From Clostridia bacterium (GTDB lineage: Bacteria; Bacillota; Clostridia; TANB77; CAG-465): a DNA stretch of 64,000 nt. Positions 9,965 through 17,658 of this stretch are shown one piece after another; position 1 is the first letter of the stretch; every line of letters starts with the position of its first letter. The DNA lies in NCBI GenBank assembly GCA_026415435.1, contig JAOAHC010000037.1:20278-84277 (forward strand). Reading direction: 5' to 3'. Under the pieces are notes generated by a model, which saw only the letters and a list, made by a program, of their open reading frames with translations, was not told the DNA's origin and did not search any database. A program made the position numbers and the translations under genes.

Positions 9965-10651
9965 TTATGGTATCGCTACTGCTACAAAATCGAGATCGAA
10001 CGATGTATCTTGCCCCTTAAATAGATTATTGGCAGCTCCTGCACCGTACGTCAAGTCTTCAAAATTTATTTTTGTATTATCAACATCATCAATATAGAGT
10101 GTTACTCTTATCTTTGAAATATCAGCACCTGCTGCTAAAAGACTACCTGATCCTAAGCTTACTGCATCAACATTTGATCCATCAATAGAGTAAGTTTTTT
10201 TATCAACTCCTATTGCACTAAGAGTAGTAGAAGTTCCATAGCTTCCTACATTGTATGCTGCAGTTCCACCTGCATCAGCTATTTTGAATTTTATATTGTC
10301 ATTTATAACCTTTCCATTAGTAAGGAAGGTACCTTTTACTAACAATGTAAAATTCGATTTTAATGTCGTCGCCGCATTAGAAGATACATAGATATCGAAG
10401 GATTTTTCTGTATTATTATGCGGCAAGAGATTGCTAAACAATGCTGTCAAATCTTCCTGAGTATAGAGATCTCCGTTAGCAGGATTATGAAAAGTGTAAT
10501 TCAAATCCTTAAGATCACCAGCTTGTATGGTTTGAGTACCTGTTGTGGTGTGCTCTGTAAATTTTGCACCTGAATTACTGTTTACTATAACTGCTACAAG
10601 AGATAATACAACTGCCATAACAACACATAAATTCCGAACGATTTTTTTCAT
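9965..10651 (-). CDS. TasA/camelysin family secreted protein
   Basis: Secreted 228-residue protein of the TasA/CalY family, likely a SipW substrate and fibre or matrix component. A signal peptide (about 1-29, ending SGA) is followed by KFTEHTTTG, and the protein ends with DLDFVAVAIP, the same ending found in the neighbouring TasA-like protein (VRAVAIP). No repeats or anchor are seen. GAGGAG precedes the ATG. It follows the mini-TasA gene by about 60 bases without an intervening terminator, so both are probably read from the promoter at 10916-10944. Confidence 0.8.
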   Translation of the reverse strand: MKKIVRNLCVVMAVVLSLVAVIVNSNSGAKFTEHTTTGTQTIQAGDLKDLNYTFHNPANGDLYTQEDLTALFSNLLPHNNTEKSFDIYVSSNAATTLKSNFTLLVKGTFLTNGKVINDNIKFKIADAGGTAAYNVGSYGTSTTLSAIGVDKKTYSIDGSNVDAVSLGSGSLLAAGADISKIRVTLYIDDVDNTKINFEDLTYGAGAANNLFKGQDTSFDLDFVAVAIP

Positions 10652-10713
10652 AGTTAAAACATCTCCTCATAATTTTATTTTTTATTTTTAATTTTTACCT
10701 TAACACAAAGAAG

Positions 10714-10860
10714 TTAACCCGTTGTTATTGTGAATCCACCTACTACCTCCTCGTCTGTGAACTTAGCATTACTTCCATTAAAGGAGCAGAAAAGTAGCAC
10801 AAACAAAATTAAAATCAAAACTAAGAAGATTGGCCATTGTTTTTTCATTTTTGTTTTCAC
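10714..10860 (-). CDS. 48-residue mini-TasA (signal peptide plus TasA N-terminus)
   Basis: Small gene with a GTG start, a GAGAGGAG site 8 bases upstream and a perfect consensus promoter. The product has a basic start, a hydrophobic core LVLILILFVLLF and a SipW-type cleavage region SNAKFTDEE. The remaining residues, ending GFTITTG, match the TasA-like neighbour at SFVISTG. Translation then stops. It is either a functional processed peptide of about 16 residues or the stub of a full-length TasA paralogue. The intact start signals favour expression. An internal ATG (residue 5) is an alternative start. Confidence 0.7.
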   Translation of the reverse strand: MKTKMKKQWPIFLVLILILFVLLFCSFNGSNAKFTDEEVVGGFTITTG

Positions 10861-10915
10861 ATATTTTTCTCTCCTCTCAAAATTTTTTAAAGGACTTATT
10901 TAATCTTATGTAAAC

Positions 10916-10944
10916 ATTATAACACATTTGTATTTTTATGTCAA
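10916..10944 (-). promoter_or_regulatory. Perfect consensus sigma-A promoter of the mini-TasA/TasA operon
   Basis: On the minus strand TTGACA and TATAAT are separated by exactly 17 bases. The leader to the GTG start is about 50 bases. A consensus this exact implies high basal transcription unless repressed. Confidence 0.85.
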
Positions 10945-10997
10945 CGCTTTTTGTAAACTTTTTTAAAATTTATTTACATAATATATTTAGATGTTGT

Positions 10998-11038
10998 CAT
11001 AAAAACGTTGATAATTAGATAACTATCAACGTTTTTAT
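10998..11038. terminator. Terminator after the AI-2E permease gene
   Basis: A perfect 13-bp stem AAAAACGTTGATA/TATCAACGTTTTT with a 10-base loop and T runs in both directions. It ends the trx/AI-2E transcript on the minus strand. Confidence 0.85.
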
Positions 11039-11061
11039 TTTAAATATATTTTTTATGTAAA

Positions 11062-12162
11062 TTACTCTATATCATGAATAATTATTTTTTCTTTTTCTTC
11101 TTTTTCAAAAGTATATTTCAAAATAATCTTAAGGGCAGCTATAACTGGAACCGCTATTATCATGCCAAACATTCCAAATAATAAGTTGAAAATTATAAGT
11201 CCTGCAAATACAACTACCGGATGTAAATTTACTGATTTTGCTACAATATTAGGTTGCAATATATTAGCATCTATAATTTGTATTAGAACTAATAATGCGA
11301 ATGTTATTATAGCAAATACTACTCCACCTGTTGCCAAAGCATATAATGTTATTATTATTTCTGATAACAGAGCACCAATATACGGAATTAGATTTAGTAC
11401 CATTATAAGTATTCCAAAAATTATTGCATAGTCTATGCCAAGTATATAGCATAAGATTGTTACCAGTACCCCTACTATAAAGCTATCTAACAACATTCCT
11501 TTAATATATGAATTTAAAATATAGTCTATTTCCATTACCATTTTATATCTTTTTGTATTTTTACTATTTTTAGATAGGAATTTAACAGCTGATTCCTTAA
11601 ATTTATCCATATCCTTAACCATGAAAAACGAAACTACAATTGTCGTAAATATTCCTATTATAACACTAATCGCACTTTGTGCTGTATTTATTGAATAATT
11701 TAAAGCATTAGTTAAATATTTATTTATAAAATCAATATTTTTTATATTAGACGAAATATCTATTATTTGGTTAGACTCCAATCCTAATTTTTCATACAAT
11801 AAGCTATTTACATTATCTATAGCATTTCTATATATATCAGGTAAATCTTTAATTAAATTACCTATTTCAGTTACAAGCATAGGCACAATTAAAGATACTA
11901 TTAATATGAATATACCAAATATTATAAGTAAAGATACTACCGCTGCAGATCTATCTTTAAGTCCAATTTTTTTCAATTTATTGGCAAGTGGCATTGATAA
12001 CCAACATATAATTATACCTATATACACTGGTACGAGTGCAACTAAAACATTTGATATCTTTTCAGTAATTCCTAGATTTTTTAATACATAGAATATTACT
12101 ATTGCAGCTCCAACATACATTGTTACATTTAAAAACTTAAAATTAAATTTTTCTTGTTTCAT
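11062..12162 (-). CDS. AI-2E family transporter (PF01594-type permease)
   Basis: Polytopic membrane protein of 366 residues with about eight hydrophobic segments: one near 13-30, one at 35-55, a pair at 70-95, one near 155-180, and a C-terminal block from 220 to 345. The region IIFGILIMVLNLIPYIGALL is the conserved family signature. Family members export varied solutes (Na+/H+ exchange and AI-2 efflux have been described), so the substrate is unknown. It follows the thioredoxin gene by 33 bases and is likely co-transcribed with it. Confidence 0.9.
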   Translation of the reverse strand: MKQEKFNFKFLNVTMYVGAAIVIFYVLKNLGITEKISNVLVALVPVYIGIIICWLSMPLANKLKKIGLKDRSAAVVSLLIIFGIFILIVSLIVPMLVTEIGNLIKDLPDIYRNAIDNVNSLLYEKLGLESNQIIDISSNIKNIDFINKYLTNALNYSINTAQSAISVIIGIFTTIVVSFFMVKDMDKFKESAVKFLSKNSKNTKRYKMVMEIDYILNSYIKGMLLDSFIVGVLVTILCYILGIDYAIIFGILIMVLNLIPYIGALLSEIIITLYALATGGVVFAIITFALLVLIQIIDANILQPNIVAKSVNLHPVVVFAGLIIFNLLFGMFGMIIAVPVIAALKIILKYTFEKEEKEKIIIHDIE

Positions 12163-12195
12163 TTAATCCTTCCTCCTTTATCATTGTATAAACTA

Positions 12196-12507
12196 CTATA
12201 TATACTTTCTAATTGTTTCGATTATTTTCTCTTTTTCTACATAACCAATAATTCTATCTTGTTGAATACCATCTTTAAATATTATTAATGTTGGGATTGA
12301 GCTCACAGAATACTCATTTGCTACAACAGAATTAGTATCCAAATTTATTTTAAGTATAGTAACCTTTTCTTCTTTAGCTATTTCTTCCATAACAGGCATT
12401 AAAAGCTGACATGGTGGACACCAATTTGCAAAAAAATCTACTACAACTAGTCCCTTTGATTCTATAACTTCTTTTTCAAATTCAGATTCATTAATATTTT
12501 TTATCAT
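12196..12507 (-). CDS. trxA: Thioredoxin
   Basis: Cytosolic disulfide reductase of 103 residues, the normal thioredoxin length. The active site is WCPPC (about residues 29-33) rather than the classical WCGPC, and the cis-proline loop SIPTLIIF is present. A Pro in the second CxxC position is seen in several thioredoxin-fold reductases and shifts the redox potential. AAGGAG precedes the ATG. It heads a two-gene unit with the AI-2E permease. Confidence 0.93.
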   Translation of the reverse strand: MIKNINESEFEKEVIESKGLVVVDFFANWCPPCQLLMPVMEEIAKEEKVTILKINLDTNSVVANEYSVSSIPTLIIFKDGIQQDRIIGYVEKEKIIETIRKYI

Positions 12508-12674
12508 ACTACAACTCCTTAAAACAAATTATTTATATATAATTAATTATACACTAAAATAAATTATTGTCAACAAATATATTTTTGGTAGAAATTTTTA
12601 GTAATAATCTACTAATTTTCCATCTATTATATATTGTGATATTTTTAGATATATATATGTTTTCTTTACATATA

Positions 12675-12703
12675 TTGATTTAATTTTACTTTTATGTTAT
12701 ATT
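12675..12703 (+). promoter_or_regulatory. Sigma-A promoter of the NatAB-type operon
   Basis: TTGATT and TATATT are separated by 17 bases, about 35 bases before the ATP-binding gene. Confidence 0.6.
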
Positions 12704-12740
12704 TTGTATATAACGTTTATACATTAGAAAGGAGAAAGTT

Positions 12741-13481
12741 ATGATAAAACTAGTTAATTTATCTAAAAATTTTGGTAGTAAAGAAGCAGTTAGTAATTTG
12801 AATTTAGAAATTAAAGACGGTGAAATTTTTGGACTTCTTGGTGAAAATGGAGCTGGAAAAACTACTACATTAAGAATGCTTGCAACTATGTTAAAACCTA
12901 CCAGTGGTAACGCAATTATAAATGGTTATGATAGCGTAAAAAATGATGAAAAAGTAAGAGAAAACATTGGAATATTATTTGGAGGCGAAACTGGTCTTTA
13001 TGATAGACTTACTGCCAGAGAAAATATTGAGTATTTTGCAAATTTATATGATATGGAAAAAAGTAAAATTAAAAAAACTATTGAAAACATCGTAAAAATA
13101 TTTAATATGAGTGATTATATTGATAAAAGAACATCTATATTTTCAAAAGGTATGAAACAGAAAACTGCTTTTGCAAGAGCTACAATTCATAATCCTTCCA
13201 TTTTACTTCTTGATGAACCTACCTCTGGTCTTGATATAACAGCAGCTAAACAAGTTCATGATTTTATAAAATCATATAAACATGAAAATAGAACTATAAT
13301 TTTTTCTTCTCATTCAATGGATGAAATCGAAAAATTATGTGATAGAATCGCTATAATACATAAAGGTAAAACCATTGAAATAGGTACACTAGATGAGATA
13401 AAGAAAAAATACAATAACAATAATCTTTCTGATATATTCAGTGATCTTATTTCAAAAGGAGGTAATGATTATGAATATTAA
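12741..13481 (+). CDS. ABC transporter ATP-binding protein, NatA-like
   Basis: Cytosolic ATPase subunit of an exporter, 246 residues. It has the Walker A GENGAGKTT (about 35-43), a degenerate signature SKGMKQK, the Walker B LLLDEPTSGLD and the switch His in FSSHSMDE. The domain type (early FGLLGENGAGKTT, short C-terminus) matches NatA of the sodium/drug exporter family. Its last 11 bases overlap the permease start, so the two are translationally coupled. Substrate not determinable. Confidence 0.93.
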   Translation: MIKLVNLSKNFGSKEAVSNLNLEIKDGEIFGLLGENGAGKTTTLRMLATMLKPTSGNAIINGYDSVKNDEKVRENIGILFGGETGLYDRLTARENIEYFANLYDMEKSKIKKTIENIVKIFNMSDYIDKRTSIFSKGMKQKTAFARATIHNPSILLLDEPTSGLDITAAKQVHDFIKSYKHENRTIIFSSHSMDEIEKLCDRIAIIHKGKTIEIGTLDEIKKKYNNNNLSDIFSDLISKGGNDYEY

Positions 13482-14724
13482 GCATATATTAATTGTTTTT
13501 AAAAAGGAAATGAAAGATTGTTTTAGAGATAAAAAATCAGTAATTAGTAATATTCTACTTCCTATTTTTTTAATACCTATTATGTATTCTATTATGAATA
13601 TGGTAATGACAAGTACAACTAAAGAAATAGAAAACAATATGAAAATAGGTATAGTGTATACTCAAAATATTGAACAGGCAAAATCTTTCACTCAAAACAA
13701 TATAGTTGCTACTGAAAAAATAGATGTTTTAACCTACTCTAATGAGCAAGATGCTACTGAAAATCTTATGAATGGTAATATTAATTGTGTTATAATCTAT
13801 CCTCAAGATTTTTTTGAAAATATGCAAAACAGCAAAATATCCGATATAAAGTTAAAATTTAACTCAACAAAGAACTCTTCTCAAAGTGCTATACAGATAA
13901 TATCTTCAAAATTTGCTATTTTAAATTCGAATTTAGCTGCAGGTAAGCTAAAAGAATTAAATATACCAACTGAGATCTTATCATTGATTACTATAAAAAC
14001 TGAAGATGCTCATATTGTAGTAGATTCTGGTGAAAATAAAGATGCTGCAAACGGGGCACTTATAATGATACTACCCATGTATTTAGGAATTATAATTGTC
14101 ACTGCTGGTATGCCACTTGCACTTGATTTATTTGCAGGAGAAAGGGAAAGAAATACATTTGAAGCATTATTTTCTACAAAAGCAAAAAGATTATCAATAT
14201 TATTAGGTAAATACGCTGCTGTACTCGTATTTTCAATAATTGCAATATTTACATCATTTATAGGTCTAATTCTAGGTATTGTTATGAATCCTGAGATGTT
14301 TATTGCTGATAAATCAGAAACACTTAACATTACAACAATACTTGCTTCACTTAATATGTCACTGAGTACATTAATCCTTGTGCTACTATCATGTATAACT
14401 CTTGCTATAGTTTTTGGTGGTATACAAATAGCAATAAGTACTTATGCAAAATCTTTAAAAGGAGCTCAAACTTATCTTTCCTACATAACAATACTTGCTA
14501 TGATTCCTTCATTTGCATCAATGATGTTAGGAGCTGGAGATATGAAAATGTTTATGTCATTTATACCTATATTTAATACAGTATCTTCTTTAAAAATGAC
14601 GCTTTCTGGAATTGTAAATAATAATTTTTTATTTACATCAATAGCAGTAAATTTAGTTTTCTCAGCTATTGTATCTTATATAGTTATAAAAATGTTTAAA
14701 AATGAAAAAATAATTGTTAGATAA
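13471..14724 (+). CDS. ABC transporter permease, NatB-like
   Basis: Membrane subunit (417 residues) of the exporter. One N-terminal helix (about 22-44) is followed by an extracytoplasmic domain of about 140 residues and then five or six C-terminal helices from about 190, the ABC-2/NatB layout. The motif AGERERNTFEALFSTKAKR, before the second helix of the C-terminal block, is a hallmark of NatB permeases. The start at 13471 follows AAAGGAGG that lies inside the end of the ATPase gene. Confidence 0.92.
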   Translation: MNIKHILIVFKKEMKDCFRDKKSVISNILLPIFLIPIMYSIMNMVMTSTTKEIENNMKIGIVYTQNIEQAKSFTQNNIVATEKIDVLTYSNEQDATENLMNGNINCVIIYPQDFFENMQNSKISDIKLKFNSTKNSSQSAIQIISSKFAILNSNLAAGKLKELNIPTEILSLITIKTEDAHIVVDSGENKDAANGALIMILPMYLGIIIVTAGMPLALDLFAGERERNTFEALFSTKAKRLSILLGKYAAVLVFSIIAIFTSFIGLILGIVMNPEMFIADKSETLNITTILASLNMSLSTLILVLLSCITLAIVFGGIQIAISTYAKSLKGAQTYLSYITILAMIPSFASMMLGAGDMKMFMSFIPIFNTVSSLKMTLSGIVNNNFLFTSIAVNLVFSAIVSYIVIKMFKNEKIIVR

Positions 14725-14741
14725 AAATTTATAATAAATGT

Positions 14742-14775
14742 CAAAAAAGTATTGAAATTATCAATACTTTTTTTG
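14742..14775. terminator. Bidirectional terminator between the NatB-like and GDPD-like genes
   Basis: The stem AAAAAGTATTGA/TCAATACTTTTT with a 5-base loop and a T run lies between two convergent genes. Confidence 0.85.
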
Positions 14776-16245
14776 TTAATCATTGAAAAACTTACCTTCT
14801 CCAATAAATCCATCACAAAAATCAAGATATGGTTCGCCTTCTTCTTTTGTTCTAGGCGCATACAAATATATCCGATGGCCTATTATTATATTAAACTTAG
14901 CAAGTGCATACACAGTTGGACTAACATTATATACTATACCATCTGGATTTGATTTATAAAATAGTATAAAGTTAATCCAAATTGGAACTCTTTTACTAAA
15001 TTCTCTAAGGCTATCTATACTATTTCCTACTTGTAGTCTTATTATTTCAGAATTGATTTTAGCGTATTCTATTAGAGTTCTTGGATCTGGAGACATTACA
15101 ACATAAGTATCGTATTTTTTACATCTTATGTTTGGCTGTATATAGTCATAAGTTAAAAATCTACTAACATATTTATCAAAATATGCTACAATTCTTGCTA
15201 TATTTTTTCTACTAATGAATCTTTTGTCTACACTAAACTTTAAATCAAAAATAAGAGGTACTATCCCATTTGCAATTTCCAATATTTCCTTAAGTTGTGA
15301 AGCACTTTCTATTTTTACTTTATTCGCGCATGATTTAGGTTGACCTAGTTTATCACTATATTTATCATCATGGTAAACTATAAATTCAAACCTATTTTTT
15401 TCCAACCTTATAGTTACATCAATCTCAGCTGCATATCTCTTACTCTCATCTTGGGTATTTTGATTTAATTTAGCTATATATTTTATAGCCTCTACACTAT
15501 TTTCACAAATATTAGGATCTACTATCATTCGATGAGCTTTTAAATGTGTATTTAACCAATGATCGTCCTTTATTCTAGAATTAGATTTATTCGATGCATA
15601 CCACATTTTTTTAATCAGATTTTTCAATTTGTCCTCAGATTCTAATCCAATCAAAATATCAGTTAGGCTCGGTAAATCTGAAACATTAAAAAGTTTAGTT
15701 GGCATATTCTTATAGTCTTTATCTTTGCAGTAGTCAAATCTCTTTCTTAGAATATTTGTTGAAAGAAATACTTTTTTTCCAAATATATTTTTTAGTTTAA
15801 TATAATTTTTAAACTTAGCTGTTTGAAAGTATACTGTCCCACTGTAGTTTAAAAGAACATTTTCAAGTTTCTTTAGAAACTTGTCATTTATATTTGTTTT
15901 CACATCTAAAATTATTGGTACTCTTCCGTCTATTACTGAAATTGCCTGTTCAAGTGTAGGTACATAGTTTTTTGTTTTTTCAATCATATATTTATTAATT
16001 ATATCAAAATTGCAATTTTCTATTTTGCCTGGTATTCCAAGTTTATTAAACATGTATTTATCATGAAAACACACAATTGAATTATCTTTTAAATACCGGA
16101 CATCTATTTTAATTGCAAGACCCATCTCAACTGCATTTTCAAAAGCTTTAATTGTATTTCCTGGGCAGTCCCTATGTAAGCCTTCATCTGCAATTAATAA
16201 TTCATATATTTCTTTTGATTTTTTTGATATATATGGTAGTATCAT
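14776..16245 (-). CDS. Tandem GDPD-like protein with degenerate first domain
   Basis: Two glycerophosphodiester phosphodiesterase-like (TIM-barrel) halves in 489 residues. The first (about 1-180) keeps NTIKAFENAVEMGLA, KIDVR and CFHDKY, but the catalytic AHRG is replaced by ADEG. The second (about 235-489) keeps AHR and ENSVEAI, EIDV and YHDD, but its barrel is poorly conserved. No signal peptide or membrane helix. The intact enzyme releases glycerol-3-phosphate from lipid-derived diesters; activity here is doubtful in the first half. GGAGG precedes the ATG. It lies next to a second GDPD-like gene. Confidence 0.75.
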   Translation of the reverse strand: MILPYISKKSKEIYELLIADEGLHRDCPGNTIKAFENAVEMGLAIKIDVRYLKDNSIVCFHDKYMFNKLGIPGKIENCNFDIINKYMIEKTKNYVPTLEQAISVIDGRVPIILDVKTNINDKFLKKLENVLLNYSGTVYFQTAKFKNYIKLKNIFGKKVFLSTNILRKRFDYCKDKDYKNMPTKLFNVSDLPSLTDILIGLESEDKLKNLIKKMWYASNKSNSRIKDDHWLNTHLKAHRMIVDPNICENSVEAIKYIAKLNQNTQDESKRYAAEIDVTIRLEKNRFEFIVYHDDKYSDKLGQPKSCANKVKIESASQLKEILEIANGIVPLIFDLKFSVDKRFISRKNIARIVAYFDKYVSRFLTYDYIQPNIRCKKYDTYVVMSPDPRTLIEYAKINSEIIRLQVGNSIDSLREFSKRVPIWINFILFYKSNPDGIVYNVSPTVYALAKFNIIIGHRIYLYAPRTKEEGEPYLDFCDGFIGEGKFFND

Positions 16246-16334
16246 AAATACTGCCTCCTCTCTTTAAATATTAATTTAATTTTATATTATAAATAAACGT
16301 ATATAATTATATCACTTTATTGAATTTTGTCAAA

Positions 16335-16868
16335 TTAATGTACTAATCTAAATTTTATAAAATTGAACCTTTTCCTAAACAAATTAATTATCCAAAAAAC
16401 CTTATCTTTCCATATTTTCTTTGCTCTAAAATATGCAATTATATTTTTAACATGAAAATAATAGACCCCTTCATATTCGTCCATTATTTTAATTAGTTCT
16501 TTTCTAAAATTTAAATTGAAAAAACCTTTTATCTCTATTAAAACTGGAACCTTTGAATCAATTAGCATTAGTGCCTCTTTAAGTGTCGGAATTTTTTCAT
16601 GTGTAGGTTCAAGACTTAGAATTTTTATTTCAGTTAATTCAACATCATTTACTTTTTTATTTATTTTAGTAAGTCTTTTTAAATTTCTGTCATGAAAGCA
16701 TATAATGTTATCATCAGCAAGTATTCTTATATCTAATTCAATTGCAAGTCCAAAATTTATAGCATTTTGATACGCCGTAAGAGAGTTTTCTGGACAATTT
16801 TTATGATAGCCTCTATGTGCTATAATCCAATCATATATTTGCCTGGATTTTTTTGGCTTATAAAACAT
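16335..16868 (-). CDS. Short GDPD-like phosphodiesterase, C-terminally truncated
   Basis: 177 residues against about 240 for a normal GDPD. It keeps the active-site set AHRGYHKNCPENSL, ELDIR and CFHD, plus IPTLKEAL and PVLIEIK, but stops where the second half of the barrel should continue. The ATG follows GGAGG. It closely resembles the first half of the neighbouring tandem protein, so the two may come from a duplication followed by loss. It could be inactive or could need a partner. Confidence 0.75.
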   Translation of the reverse strand: MFYKPKKSRQIYDWIIAHRGYHKNCPENSLTAYQNAINFGLAIELDIRILADDNIICFHDRNLKRLTKINKKVNDVELTEIKILSLEPTHEKIPTLKEALMLIDSKVPVLIEIKGFFNLNFRKELIKIMDEYEGVYYFHVKNIIAYFRAKKIWKDKVFWIINLFRKRFNFIKFRLVH

Positions 16869-16911
16869 ATAGATAACTCCTCCTTTATTTTAATGTATTA
16901 TGTAAATATAA

Positions 16912-16952
16912 AAAAATAGCTGTAACTAATATTTAATAAACAGCTATTTTTA
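16912..16952 (-). terminator. spoVT terminator
   Basis: The stem AAAAATAGCTGT/ACAGCTATTTTT lies just after the spoVT stop codon, with A/T runs on both sides. Confidence 0.8.
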
Positions 16953-16958
16953 TATAAG

Positions 16959-17504
16959 TTATATTTCCATTTGCTTTCCTAAAAATATTGAAGCAGATTG
17001 TATTAATTTAATCTCAACATCTCCTACTTCTTTTTTATAATCAGTAGAAACCAAAATAACAGTTCCAATTGCATCTGCTTGACAAATAATAGGTGACACA
17101 ATCTGAGAATAGTATTTTGAAATTTCGTCATCTTTTACAATTGGTATTATCTGTCCTTCTTTACTAGTCCAAAGTGCTCTTTCTCCCATAATATTTATTA
17201 TATCATCACTAATATGCTTATCCAGATACTCTTTTTTAGAAGTACCAGCTACTGCTATTACTGTATCATTATCTGTAATATATACTATACACCCAGTACT
17301 TTTAGCAAGCACATCTGCATACACAGCTGATAGTTCCATTATATCTCCCATAGGAGCATATTTTTTTAGTACTATCTCACCGTTTTTTTCTGTATACATT
17401 TCAAGTGGATCACCCTCTCTAATCCTTAAACTTTTTCTAATTTCTTTTGGTATAACTATCCTTCCTAGTTCATCAATTTTCCTTACAATTCCTGTTGCTT
17501 TCAT
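16959..17504 (-). CDS. spoVT: Stage V sporulation protein T
   Basis: DNA-binding regulator of late forespore gene expression in endospore formers, 181 residues. The N-terminal AbrB-type swapped-hairpin domain reads MKATGIVRKIDELGRIVIPK, followed by a GAF-like domain (about 55-178) with ITDNDTVIAVAG. The length is that of Bacillus SpoVT (178). I start at 17504, which has GGAGG 4 bases upstream and gives the canonical N-terminus; an 8-residue extension is possible but unsupported. Its presence supports an endospore-forming host. Confidence 0.95.
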   Translation of the reverse strand: MKATGIVRKIDELGRIVIPKEIRKSLRIREGDPLEMYTEKNGEIVLKKYAPMGDIMELSAVYADVLAKSTGCIVYITDNDTVIAVAGTSKKEYLDKHISDDIINIMGERALWTSKEGQIIPIVKDDEISKYYSQIVSPIICQADAIGTVILVSTDYKKEVGDVEIKLIQSASIFLGKQMEI

Positions 17505-17593
17505 ATTACCTCCTTGTATTAAAATCATAAATATTATTTGTTAATTTTTGTAATTTTATACTTGAAGTATGAATATTATATAGGCAAAATGAA

Positions 17594-17644
17594 AAATAAA
17601 TGTCAAAATATACAGCTATTTACTATAAATTTGACATTTATTTA
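17594..17644. terminator. Long-loop hairpin after the KAP NTPase gene
   Basis: The inverted repeat AAATAAATGTCAAA/TTTGACATTTATTT flanks a loop of about 20 bases, just past the stop codon. Confidence 0.6.
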
Positions 17645-17658
17645 ATTATATAAATTAT

